Positions 52,718 to 60,232 of a stretch of DNA of 64,000 nt are shown here, piece after piece. This stretch comes from Myxococcales bacterium (lineage in GTDB: Bacteria; Myxococcota_A; Polyangia; Polyangiales; Ga0077539), in assembly GCA_016793325.1 (NCBI GenBank), contig JAEUKI010000047.1, positions 62,001-126,000 of the forward strand, read 5' to 3'. The notes under the pieces were generated by a model. The model was given only the letters and a program-made list of their open reading frames with translations, ran no database searches and was not told where the DNA came from. The position numbers and the translations under genes are program-made. Within the stretch, counting starts at the first letter, position 1. Each line of letters starts with the position of its first letter.

Positions 52718-53968
52718 CTACAGTCGATCGCGCCTTCGCGCGAGAAAGCGCCGCTCGGCCTCGTTGCGCGTCGCTGCGATCGCGGCGTCGTACGCGCTCC
52801 GCGCTTCTTTGCTGCGCCCCAAGCGACGCAAAAGGTCCGCCTTCGCAGCGAAGAGCGCGTGGTGGCCCTCGAGCCCCTCGACGCGCTCGAGGGCGCGCAC
52901 GGCGCGAAGCCCCTCGGCGGGACCGTCGACCATCGACCGCGCGACCGCCTCGTTGAGCGCGACGATCGGCGCGTCAGTCTTGGCGCGCAGAAGCCCGTAG
53001 AGCGCGGCGATCTGCGCGAAGTCCGTCTCGGCGTAGCTCGGCGCTTCGTCGTGCAGCGCTTGGATCGCGGCCTCGATCGCGTACGTGCTCGGCGGGCCCG
53101 CGCGCAGCGATCGAGCGAGCAGCGATTTTGCACGCGAGATCATCGCGTGGTCCCAACGGTCGCGCGCTTGTTCGTCGAGCGCGATCATCTCGCCGTCGGG
53201 GCTCGTGCGCGCGTCGCGTCGCGCGTGAACGAGCAGCAAGAGCGCGAGCAGCGAGAGCGCGTCGGGGTGCTCTTCGACGAGGGCGCAGAGCACTTCGGCG
53301 AGGCGAACGGCTTCGTCCGCGAGGTCGATGCGCTGGAGCGACGGGCCCGTCGTCGCGACGTACCCCTCGTTGAAGATCGCGTAGAGCACCTCGAGGACCG
53401 AGCCGAGCCGCTCGCGAAGCTCGCTCTTCTCGGGGATTTCGTAGGGGATTCCCGCGGTCTCGATCTTCGACTTCGCGCGCGTGAGCCGCTGCGCCATCGT
53501 GGAGGGCGCGACGCAAAACGCCCGCGCGACGTCGTCGGTCGAGAGCCCCGAGAGCCAGCGCAACGCGAGCGCCACGCGCGTGTCCGGCGCGATCGCGGGG
53601 TGACAACACGTGAAGAAGAGCCGCAGTCGATCGTCGCCGAACGCTTCGTCTTCGAGCGACGCGAGGACGTCTGCCTCGCGCTCGTCTCGTAGCGTTCGCA
53701 CGGTGGCTCGCGCGCTCGCGCTCATCGCGCGATGCCTCAACGCGTCCACCGCGCGCCGCCGCGCGACCGCCATCACCCACGCCGAAGGAACATCCGGAAC
53801 CCCTTCGTCGGGCCACTGCCGCACGGCGCTCTCGATCGCTGCGTCGAGCGACTCTTCAGCGATCTCGAAGCCGCACCGCTTCACGAGCGCGGCGAGCACC
53901 CGCGCGCGATCGTCGCGAACGAACGCGCGAATCGCTTCGTGGGCCACCGCGCGACTGTCTCCGAGCAT
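52718..53968 (-). CDS. ECF42-type RNA polymerase sigma factor with TPR-like C-terminus
   Basis: 416 residues. Sigma region 2 is at about 10-95 (ESLDAAIESAVRQWPDEG, then AWVMAVARRRAVDALRHR). Sigma region 4 is at about 120-180 (LALRWLSGLSTDDVARAFCV then STMAQRLTRAKSKI). A C-terminal extension of about 230 residues (DUF6596-like: VLYAIFNEGYVATTG, and helical TPR-like repeats to the end) is the hallmark of the ECF42 group, which replaces an anti-sigma factor. ECF42 genes are usually beside YCII/DGPF-domain genes, and exactly such a gene lies upstream on the same strand. The starting signal is unknown. Promoter recognition cannot be read from this window. Confidence 0.93.
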   Translation of the reverse strand: MLGDSRAVAHEAIRAFVRDDRARVLAALVKRCGFEIAEESLDAAIESAVRQWPDEGVPDVPSAWVMAVARRRAVDALRHRAMSASARATVRTLRDEREADVLASLEDEAFGDDRLRLFFTCCHPAIAPDTRVALALRWLSGLSTDDVARAFCVAPSTMAQRLTRAKSKIETAGIPYEIPEKSELRERLGSVLEVLYAIFNEGYVATTGPSLQRIDLADEAVRLAEVLCALVEEHPDALSLLALLLLVHARRDARTSPDGEMIALDEQARDRWDHAMISRAKSLLARSLRAGPPSTYAIEAAIQALHDEAPSYAETDFAQIAALYGLLRAKTDAPIVALNEAVARSMVDGPAEGLRAVRALERVEGLEGHHALFAAKADLLRRLGRSKEARSAYDAAIAATRNEAERRFLARRRDRL

Positions 53969-54056
53969 GCCTCTCTATATCGGGTCCGCGATGAAAGTGG
54001 TGTCGAAGAGCCGGCACTCCGGGGCGGGGCGTCACGGGTTCCGGCAGGGCTCGGAC

Positions 54057-54089
54057 GGAGCGCTCATGGGGTTCTTCCATGAGCGCTCC
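54057..54089 (-). terminator. Perfect 13-bp hairpin between YCII and sigma genes
   Basis: GGAGCGCTCATGG (54057-54069) pairs exactly with 54077-54089, 7-nt loop. It lies after the YCII stop and before the sigma factor start on the minus strand, so it may terminate or attenuate transcription between the two. There is no U-run on either side. Confidence 0.55.
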
Positions 54090-54133
54090 ACGGAGTGCCT
54101 CATCTCGAGCTCCATCAGTGCCTCATCTCGAGC

Positions 54134-54197
54134 GCATGCAACGAGTGCATGCGCCCGCTGCTTCCCTATGCACTCGCCCCATGCACTCGTTGCATGC
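54134..54197. repeat. Palindromic TGCATGC repeats in YCII-sigma spacer
   Basis: GCATGCA-ACGAG-TGCATGC (54134-54152) is a 7-bp-arm palindrome. The related ATGCA-CTCGT-TGCAT is at 54181-54195, and 54134-54151 is the reverse complement of 54180-54197. Both are followed by the same GCCCGCTGC. The family recalls repeats at 40608-40667. Confidence 0.75.
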
Positions 54198-54228
54198 GCC
54201 CGCTGCAGTCACCCGCCCGCCCGCTCGC

Positions 54229-54993
54229 TCACGCGTACGCGCTCGTGTCCATCACGGGGCGCACTTCGACTGTTCCCGTTTCGGCCGCGGGGATCTTTGC
54301 GGCGATCGCGACGGCCTCGTCGAGGTTCTTCGCCCACACGCGGTAGTAGCCGCCGAGCTGCTCGCGCGTCTCGGCGAAGGGGCCGTCGCGAACGACGCGC
54401 TTGTTTTCGTCGAGCGAGATCGAGCGCGCCTGCATCGTCGGCGCGAGCGGCTCGCCTGCGATGAACTGTCCCGTCGCGGTGATGCTCTTCGAGAACTCCA
54501 TGTAGCGACCGAAGATCGCGCCCTGCTCCGCCTCGCTCATCGAGACCCACGCGCGCTCGTCTTCGTAGAGCAACAACAAGTACTCTTTGTGCGTGTCCTT
54601 CGAGAGCGCTGGGCGCTTGCTCGCGTCTGCGGGCGCGGGCGCTCCGCCGACCGCCATGATGGGCCGAACCTCGATCGTCCCGTGCTTGGCGCCGGGGATC
54701 TTCTCGGCCCACGCGAGCGCCTCGTCTGCGCTCTCGGCGTCGATCGTGTAGTAGCCGCCGAGCTGCTCGCGCGTCTCGGCGAAGGGGCCGTCTTTGACCG
54801 CGCGTTTTCCCTCGCGAACACGGACCGACGTGGCCGTGTGCGTCGGCTCGAGCGCCGCGCAATCCCCCGCGCGACCGGTGGCGAAGAGGTCCTTCGTATA
54901 CGTGCCGTAGGCCTCCATGACGGCGGCTCCCTCGGCGGGGGTGCTGTTCGCGAAGCGCGACTCCGCGGCGTAGATCAACAGGACGTACTGCAT
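54229..54993 (-). CDS. Tandem YCII (DGPF) domain protein
   Basis: 254 residues from ATG 54993, which begins MQYVLLIYAAE as in single-domain relatives; an extension to 55053 is unlikely. Two YCII domains lie in series (about 1-110 and 135-250), each with the motif DGPFAETREQLGGYY and a preceding R(A/V)V(K/R) stretch, so one arose by duplication. YCII domains are small alpha/beta ferredoxin-like proteins, possibly enzymes or ligand-binding modulators; the ones beside ECF42 sigma genes are thought to influence them. It lies upstream of the sigma gene, separated by a 260-nt repeat-bearing spacer. Confidence 0.92.
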   Translation of the reverse strand: MQYVLLIYAAESRFANSTPAEGAAVMEAYGTYTKDLFATGRAGDCAALEPTHTATSVRVREGKRAVKDGPFAETREQLGGYYTIDAESADEALAWAEKIPGAKHGTIEVRPIMAVGGAPAPADASKRPALSKDTHKEYLLLLYEDERAWVSMSEAEQGAIFGRYMEFSKSITATGQFIAGEPLAPTMQARSISLDENKRVVRDGPFAETREQLGGYYRVWAKNLDEAVAIAAKIPAAETGTVEVRPVMDTSAYA

Positions 54994-55118
54994 AACGTGC
55001 GTTCTCTGCTCCTTTCGCCCCCTGTGTCGAACGACGACCCCGCCCATCGACAAGGCCCCGACGATTTTGTGTTGATCCAGTCTTTTTGGCTACCAAATGA
55101 CAGTCACTTCGCCGTTTC

Positions 55119-55796
55119 TCAGCGAACGAAGCGGACGCGCGCGATCACGCCCGCGCGAACCGTGTAAATGGCCAGCACTTCGAAGGGGTCGCTCTCGGGC
55201 GTTCGCCGAACGCGCTCGTGATCGACGACCACGCCGCCGACCACCAAGCGCGCCACGAGCTCGGCGTGGTTCTTCGGGTGCTGCGCGAACATCGCCTCGT
55301 ACCGCGCTCGGTACATCGCGATCCCCGAGAGCGTGACGGGGCCGCCGAGGTCGCTCACTTCGACGGTGTCTGCGAAGCACGCGCAGTGCGCCGCGAGGTC
55401 CTGCGTGTTGTACGCGGCGAGCTGACGGGTCGCGATCGCGCGCGAGGCCTCGCTGTCTCCCGCGCCGTCTGCGATCTCGAGCCGCGCGATCCGTCCTTCG
55501 CGCAGCGTGTACACGCCGAGCCCCGACGCGACCGCGCTCGCTGCGGGGTCCACCATCGGCGCGCGCGCCGTCACGACCGCGCGGAGCGAGAGGGCCCCGT
55601 CGTCGGGCTCGAACGCACCGTCGCGCGAAAACGCTCGTTCGAAGAGCGCGCGCGCAGACGCCTTGCTCTCGGCCCATACCGGTCCTTCGATCGAGGCGCA
55701 CACACAATCATCCGCGAGCGTGTCCGCGAGCACCTCGGCGTCCCTCGCCAGAAACCCGCGCTCGAAGCGGCGCACCGTGTCCAAACCGTGACTCAT
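55119..55796 (-). CDS. Double SnoaL/NTF2-like protein
   Basis: 225 residues, with two cone-fold halves: about 1-115 (RRFERGFLARDAEVLADTLA then DDCVC, and LGVYTLREGRIARLEI) and about 120-225 (RQLAAYNTQDLAAHCACFAD, then GIAMYRARYEAMF and VLAIYTVRAGVIARVRFVR). Both match SnoaL-like polyketide-cyclase/NTF2 domains; the second resembles steroid-isomerase-like members. It may bind or convert a small hydrophobic ligand in the cytoplasm. It lies 125 nt upstream of the YCII gene on the same strand, so it is probably part of the ECF42 cluster. A repeat-filled region precedes the start. Confidence 0.87.
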   Translation of the reverse strand: MSHGLDTVRRFERGFLARDAEVLADTLADDCVCASIEGPVWAESKASARALFERAFSRDGAFEPDDGALSLRAVVTARAPMVDPAASAVASGLGVYTLREGRIARLEIADGAGDSEASRAIATRQLAAYNTQDLAAHCACFADTVEVSDLGGPVTLSGIAMYRARYEAMFAQHPKNHAELVARLVVGGVVVDHERVRRTPESDPFEVLAIYTVRAGVIARVRFVR

Positions 55797-55833
55797 GAGC
55801 GCGCCGAGGATACGACCAGCGAGGCCACGGTGT

Positions 55834-56000
55834 CGCTCGGCGCCGAGATGAACTTGCCAGGTAGCCCTCGGCGCGTTTTCGCTCGGCGCCGAGATGAATC
55901 TGTCGAGTAGCCCTCCGCGCGTTCTCGCTCGGCGCAGAGATGAATCTGTCGAGTAGCCCTCCGCGCGTTCTCGCTCGGCGCAGAGATGAATCTCGGCGCA
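55834..56000. repeat. 46-bp tandem repeat, 3 full and 1 partial copies
   Basis: Copies start at 55834, 55880, 55926 and 55972, each opening CGCTCGGCGC(C/A)GAGATGAA and continuing to GTAGCCCT-CGCGCGT. Copies 2 and 3 are nearly identical, copy 1 has several changes. There are no spacers, so it is not a CRISPR array. Confidence 0.92.
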
Positions 56001-56118
56001 TGAACGCCGCTGCGCGTCGCGCGCAAGAGCGCGAGGAGTCCCGATACACCGAGCATCCTCGCGACCGGCTCTGCGGGCGCGCGCTGCGTAGCAGCGTTCA
56101 TGCGCCGAGATTCATCTC
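55983..56118. repeat. 25-bp perfect inverted repeat ending the tandem array
   Basis: 55983-56007 (GAGATGAATCTCGGCGCATG plus 5 bases) is the exact reverse complement of 56094-56118, with an 86-nt centre. The left arm is the start of the last 46-bp copy, so the array ends in a mirror image. Confidence 0.9.
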
Positions 56119-56155
56119 GGCGCTCAGTCATCCCTCTCGGCGCTCAGTCATCCCT
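56116..56155. repeat. 20-bp tandem duplication
   Basis: CTCGGCGCTCAGTCATCCCT occurs twice in a row (56116-56135, 56136-56155), 39 nt before the start of the ketopantoate reductase gene. Confidence 0.9.
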
Positions 56156-56194
56156 CTCGCGCCCCGCTGACTCATCTCGGTTAGTCTCTCGCGC

Positions 56195-57226
56195 GTGAGA
56201 GTCGGAATCTTCGGAGCTGGCGCGATCGGCTGCTATCTCGGCGCGCGGCTCGCGGCGCACGGACAGCGCGTCACGCTCGTCGGACGCGCGTCGCTCGCGG
56301 ACGAAGTCGCTCGCGCGGGCGGCGTCACGCTCACGGACTATCGAGGCTTCGAGCGCAAGGTCTCGGTCGACGTGAGCACCAGCGCCAGCGCGCTCGCCGA
56401 GTGCGAGGCGGTGATCGTGACGGTGAAGAGCTCGGACACCGCCGCGGCGGGCGAAGAGCTCGCGCGGGTGCTCCCCGAGGCGGGCGCGTCGTGCACGGTG
56501 GTCAGCCTGCAAAACGGCGTGCGCAACGCGGAGGTGCTGCGCGCGAAGCTCGGGGCGAGGCGCGTGTGCGCGGCGATGGTTCCCTTCAACGTGCTGCGGC
56601 GGGACGCGGCGCGGTTTCACCAGGGCACCGGAGGCGAGCTCGCGTTCGAGCGCTCGCCCGCCACCGAGGCCCTCGCCCGCGCGTGCGTCGAGGCGGGGCT
56701 CGAGGCCAGCGTCTACGACGACGTCGCGCCCATCCAATGGGGAAAACTCCTGGTGAACCTCAACAACGCGATCAACGCGCTCGCGGGCGTTCCCATCAAG
56801 AGCATGCTCGCGGATCGAGGGTACCGACGGGTGATCGCCGCGTGCGTCGGCGAGGGCTACGAGGTAGTCCGTCGCACAGGAATTCAACCGAAGCTCCCCA
56901 TCAAAGTCCCCCTCCCCGTGATGCTCGCGGCGCTGCGCGCGCCGGATTTCGTCTATGTGCTCGCGTCGAGAGCCCTGCCCCCGATCGACCCGCTCGCGCG
57001 CTCGTCCATGTGGGACGACCTCGAGCGCGGACGACGCACAGAGATTCAAGCGCTCAACGGCGAGGTCGTCGCCCTCGCGAAGGCCCGCGGGCTCGCCGCG
57101 CCCGTCAACGAGGCGATCGTCGCGTTGATCGAGGGCGTCGAGCAGGCCCGCGCGCGCGACGGCCAGTCGCGATCGCCAAACTTGTCCGCCAGCGAGCTGT
57201 TGCGCGCGGTCGGCGATCGAGCGTGA
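56195..57226 (+). CDS. panE: 2-Dehydropantoate 2-reductase (ketopantoate reductase)
   Basis: 343 residues from GTG 56195. It reduces ketopantoate to pantoate with NADPH, a step of pantothenate/CoA synthesis, in the cytoplasm. N-terminal Rossmann motif VGIFGAGAIGCYLGARLAAH (residues 2-21), SLQNGVRNAEVLRA near 110, and the catalytic Lys region WGKLLVNLNNAINALAGVP near 185 are all as in the family. The C-terminal helical domain with LNGEVVALAKARG is present. Length is slightly above the E. coli enzyme. The family includes other ketoacid reductases, so the symbol is by homology only. It is transcribed away from the repeat-rich region. Confidence 0.92.
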   Translation: MRVGIFGAGAIGCYLGARLAAHGQRVTLVGRASLADEVARAGGVTLTDYRGFERKVSVDVSTSASALAECEAVIVTVKSSDTAAAGEELARVLPEAGASCTVVSLQNGVRNAEVLRAKLGARRVCAAMVPFNVLRRDAARFHQGTGGELAFERSPATEALARACVEAGLEASVYDDVAPIQWGKLLVNLNNAINALAGVPIKSMLADRGYRRVIAACVGEGYEVVRRTGIQPKLPIKVPLPVMLAALRAPDFVYVLASRALPPIDPLARSSMWDDLERGRRTEIQALNGEVVALAKARGLAAPVNEAIVALIEGVEQARARDGQSRSPNLSASELLRAVGDRA

Positions 57227-57294
57227 ACCGAGCGTCGATCCGTGGACGATCGGCCGGCGAGCGCGGGCTTCGGATGGCAGGATTCAGCGACGGA

Positions 57295-57909
57295 TCAGGC
57301 GTCGACGCCCCGAAAGCGCAGCGTCCACCGGGCAGTCACGGTTCCGCGGGTCGGGCGGGTCCACGGGAGCCGAGCGAGAGCGCTCTCGAGGCACGAGCGC
57401 ATCGCCGCTGGGAGCCTCGGCGCGCGCACCACAGCCCTCGGCGACGTCCGAGCGTTCGCGCTAGGAACGTTGACCGTCACCGTCACCGTCGCGTCGGGCG
57501 ACACGGGCTCGGTCCGCGACGTCGAGCGCGCGCACGACTGGCCGTAGATCTGTGAGCGCTCGATGATCGCGCGATAGACCGCGATCGAGCCGCCCGTGAC
57601 CCTCACGTTCTCGACCGTCACGCCACCCGCCGACGGCGCAGGCACACGCGGCGGCGCGAGCCCGTATGCGGGAGCGTCCGACGCTTGCGCCCCGCGCTGA
57701 ACTCCCGCACCTGCAGGGCGCAGCTCGGCCGTGGATGCAGCGGGCGCGAGCGCGACGATCGCCGCGATCGCGAGGGCGGCCGGCTTGATCGCTGGCGCCG
57801 GCTCGCGCGCGTCGCGGGCGCAAAACGGACAGCCCCCGTCGCGCGCGAGCACGTGGCGGGCGCACGTTTCGCACTGAGTCCACTGGGCGCGATCGTTGTT
57901 CGAGGGCAT
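57295..57909 (-). CDS. Zinc-ribbon / one-helix protein with TonB-C-like end
   Basis: 204 residues from ATG 57909; a TTG-initiated extension to 58110 seems unlikely. The N-terminus has two CxxC pairs (CETCARHVL, then GGCPFC), a zinc-ribbon-like knuckle. One membrane helix follows (about 45-65, AALAIAAIVALAPAAS), then a Pro/Ala linker. The C-terminal 80 residues, with VTVTVNVPSANART, RLPAAMRSCLESALARLPW and RGTVTARWTLRF, follow the pattern of TonB-C/AgmX-type domains in which a variable strand ends in W-x-LRF. It may span the periplasm, but no partner is adjacent. Function unknown. Confidence 0.8.
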   Translation of the reverse strand: MPSNNDRAQWTQCETCARHVLARDGGCPFCARDAREPAPAIKPAALAIAAIVALAPAASTAELRPAGAGVQRGAQASDAPAYGLAPPRVPAPSAGGVTVENVRVTGGSIAVYRAIIERSQIYGQSCARSTSRTEPVSPDATVTVTVNVPSANARTSPRAVVRAPRLPAAMRSCLESALARLPWTRPTRGTVTARWTLRFRGVDA

Positions 57910-58116
57910 GAGTACGTGGCTCTTTCTCGGCTCGATCAGCCGGCGGCGGGGTGCTTCGCAGGCCGTGTCGACGGACCGTTGCGCCGCATTGTTCAACAGT
58001 TGGACGTGCGATGGCGAGAGCGATGGCCGCGCGATCGAAGCGCAGCGGGTATCGGCTTGTCGTTCGTGCCCTCCGTCGATCCACACGGCCAGAGGCCGGG
58101 CGCAGCCCAACGCGCG

Positions 58117-59505
58117 TCACACGCGCGCGACGACGCCCTTGGCGCGCGCGACGAAGCGCACGGTGCACGCGATGCCGACGACGACGAGGCCGAGCGTGAG
58201 CCCGTACCAGAGCCCGACCACGCCCATGTCCTTGCGAAACGCCAAGTAGAGCGCGACCGGAAGCCCCACGAACCAGTGGGCGATCACGTTGACGATGAAC
58301 GTGAAGTTCACGTCGGCGATCCCGCGAAGCGCTCCGGCCCCGACGCCCTGCGCGCCGTCGAAGAGCTGAAACAGCGCCGCGATCCCGAGCAAGGGAACAG
58401 CCGCGCGGAGCACCATCGCGTCCTGCGTGAAGAGCCCCACGAGCGCCTCGGGAAACACCGCGAACACCAGGGCGCCGACGGACATGATCACCGTTCCGAG
58501 GGCGATCCCGAGGAGGCCGGGCTTGCGCGGCGAGCGCGACTCACCGACGGCCAAGCCGACGCGCGTCGCGGTCGCGGCCGACACGCCCAAGGCTCCCATG
58601 AACGTGAAGCTCGCGAGCGACAGGGCGATCTGGTGCGCGCTCGCTTGCACCGCGCCGAAGCGCGCCGACAGCACGCCCACCAGCGAAAAGACGCCGATTT
58701 CGGCGAGCATGTGCAGCCCCACCGGGATCGACAGCCGGAGCACCTTGGTGACCGGGACGCGCTCTTGCTCTTGCGGGTCTCGCTCGGGGCGAAGCGCGAG
58801 CGCCGCGCGGAGGGCGAAGAGCGTGAGCACCGCCGTGGCGATGGACGTGCTGATGCCCGCGCCGAGCGCACCCATTTTCAAGTACCGCACGAACAAGAGG
58901 CACACGGGCACGTTGACGAGGTTCGCCGCGATGGCGCCGACGATGATCGGCCGCGTGACGCCCTGCGCTTGCAGGTAGCCCCGCGCGCAGAGAAACACGC
59001 CGAACAACGGCCCCGAGAGCGCGTGGCCGAGCAAGAAATCGAAGCACGCGCGCGAGACCGACGCGTCGGTGCCCGCGCGGTTGGCGACGCTCCACGCGGC
59101 GAAGATCAGCGCGATCACGACCGGCGCGAGCAGGGCGTTGGCGCGGAGCGACGCCGTGAAGGCGCTCCACGCGCGGCGCGGCTCACCGGCGCCGATCGCT
59201 TGCGACGCGAGCGGGTCGAGCGCGCCCGCGACGCCGAGAAAGAGCGAGACGAACGCAAACGAGAGCGCGCGGCCCATCCCTGCGCCGGCGAGCGCCACGG
59301 CGTCGGTGCGGCCGACGATGGCGGTGTCCGTCAGGTGCAACAAGATCTGCGCGAACTGCGCGAGCGCGATCGGAACCGCGAGCTGCGTGAGCGCGCGGAG
59401 CTCTTCGCGCGTCGAAGGCTCGGGCCGCGCTCGTTCGATCGGCGCGCGGTAGGGAGCGCCGTCCGCAGGTTCAGCGCTCGAAGAAGCAAGAGGATCGGCA
59501 GACAT
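58117..59505 (-). CDS. MATE family multidrug/toxin exporter
   Basis: 462 residues with about 12 hydrophobic segments. It should export cationic drugs, dyes or other toxins by Na+ or H+ exchange across the inner membrane. Typical MATE pieces: AVPIALAQFAQILLHLTDTA in helix 1, GRTDAVALAGAGMGRALSF, DPLASQAIGAGEPRRAW, and the second-half repeat with SIPVGLHMLAEIGVFSLVG then SAHQIALSLASFTFM. Norfloxacin-type members have the same order. The upstream region carries the third copy of the composite palindromic element and a 9-bp-arm palindrome. It is divergent from purE, sharing 208 nt. Confidence 0.94.
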   Translation of the reverse strand: MSADPLASSSAEPADGAPYRAPIERARPEPSTREELRALTQLAVPIALAQFAQILLHLTDTAIVGRTDAVALAGAGMGRALSFAFVSLFLGVAGALDPLASQAIGAGEPRRAWSAFTASLRANALLAPVVIALIFAAWSVANRAGTDASVSRACFDFLLGHALSGPLFGVFLCARGYLQAQGVTRPIIVGAIAANLVNVPVCLLFVRYLKMGALGAGISTSIATAVLTLFALRAALALRPERDPQEQERVPVTKVLRLSIPVGLHMLAEIGVFSLVGVLSARFGAVQASAHQIALSLASFTFMGALGVSAATATRVGLAVGESRSPRKPGLLGIALGTVIMSVGALVFAVFPEALVGLFTQDAMVLRAAVPLLGIAALFQLFDGAQGVGAGALRGIADVNFTFIVNVIAHWFVGLPVALYLAFRKDMGVVGLWYGLTLGLVVVGIACTVRFVARAKGVVARV

Positions 59506-59543
59506 CGAGAGACCGCGGAGAGTGGGTCGGTATCGGCTGTCCG

Positions 59544-59570
59544 TCGAGCCCTCGTTCGCGAAGGGCTCGA
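59544..59570. promoter_or_regulatory. Palindrome in MATE leader, operator or attenuator
   Basis: TCGAGCCCT (59544-59552) pairs with AGGGCTCGA (59562-59570), 9-nt loop. It lies between the composite element and the MATE ATG (59505), on the side of the MATE leader, so it could be an operator or RNA hairpin. Confidence 0.4.
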
Positions 59571-59578
59571 ATCACGCG

Positions 59579-59613
59579 ATTTCGAGGGAAATACAGGGTC
59601 GGTCAATTTGACC
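59579..59613 (-). promoter_or_regulatory. Composite double-palindrome element, copy 3 (faces MATE gene)
   Basis: Read on the minus strand: GGTCAAATTGACC (59601-59613), 8-nt spacer GACCCTGT, then ATTTCCCTCGAAAT (59579-59592). The first 13 bases are identical to copy 2 at 44810-44822. It is 73 nt from the MATE ATG and about 100 nt from purE. Confidence 0.68.
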
Positions 59614-59713
59614 GACGTTCTGGTGACTTCGAGCACCGAAAGAATTTCCAACGGATCGCGGCGGCCGCCGGCTTCTGTCCCTCGCGCGCGCGATTGTGTA
59701 CACGTCCCTCGCG

Positions 59714-60232
59714 ATGAGCACCGAGGCAGCAGCGACAGAGACCCCGCCGCTCGTGGGCGTGATCATGGGCAGCAAGAGCGACTGGGAGTGGATGCAGCAC
59801 GTGTGCACCACGCTCGCCGCGCTCGGCGTCGCGTACGAAGCGCGCGTCGTGAGCGCGCACCGCACGCCGGACGCGATGTTTCGCTACGCCGAAGAGGCGG
59901 AGGGACGCGGGATCGAAGTGATCGTCGCGGGCGCGGGCGGCGCGGCGCACTTGCCGGGCATGGTCGCGGCGAAGTGCGTGCTGCCGGTGCTCGGCGTTCC
60001 CATCCCCGCGACGCTGATGCAAGGGGTCGACGCGCTGCTCTCGATCGCGCAAATGCCCGGCGGAATCCCCGTCGGAACGCTCGCCGTCGGAAAGCCCGGC
60101 GCCGTCAACGCCGCGGTCCTCGCCGCGCAGATCTTGGGCGCGAGGCACCCGTTCATCCGCGAGAACGTCCGCGCGTGGCGCCGCGCGCGCACAGACGAAG
60201 CGCTCGCCATGAAGGTCGGAGTCGAGTCGTGA
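59714..60232 (+). CDS. purE: N5-carboxyaminoimidazole ribonucleotide mutase PurE
   Basis: 172 residues from ATG 59714; a start at 59696 would add six residues. PurE converts N5-carboxyaminoimidazole ribonucleotide to CAIR in purine synthesis. The class I signature motifs are visible: GVIMGSKSDWEWM near residue 20, VSAHRTPDAMFRYAEEA near 50, IVAGAGGAAHLPGMVA near 78 and VPIPATLMQGVDALLSI near 105. Normal length. The stop TGA overlaps the purK GTG start, so the two are translationally coupled. Confidence 0.97.
   Translation: MSTEAAATETPPLVGVIMGSKSDWEWMQHVCTTLAALGVAYEARVVSAHRTPDAMFRYAEEAEGRGIEVIVAGAGGAAHLPGMVAAKCVLPVLGVPIPATLMQGVDALLSIAQMPGGIPVGTLAVGKPGAVNAAVLAAQILGARHPFIRENVRAWRRARTDEALAMKVGVES

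Larger units (their letters stand above)
55797..56194. other. Repeat-filled divergent intergenic region
   Basis: About 400 nt between the divergent SnoaL-like and ketopantoate reductase genes. It holds no supported gene. Apart from short unique flanks, it consists of the 46-bp tandem repeat, a 25-bp perfect inverted repeat and a 20-bp duplication described separately. Promoters for both genes should be at its two ends. Confidence 0.65.

Noticed and set aside
55834..56000. CRISPR-like array
   Set aside because: The 46-bp units are directly adjacent with no unique spacers and no cas gene is near. Tandem repeat only.
57685..60228. Upstream extension of the purK frame
   Set aside because: It overlaps the MATE gene antisense and purE in another frame; PurK begins with GTG 60229 overlapping the purE stop.
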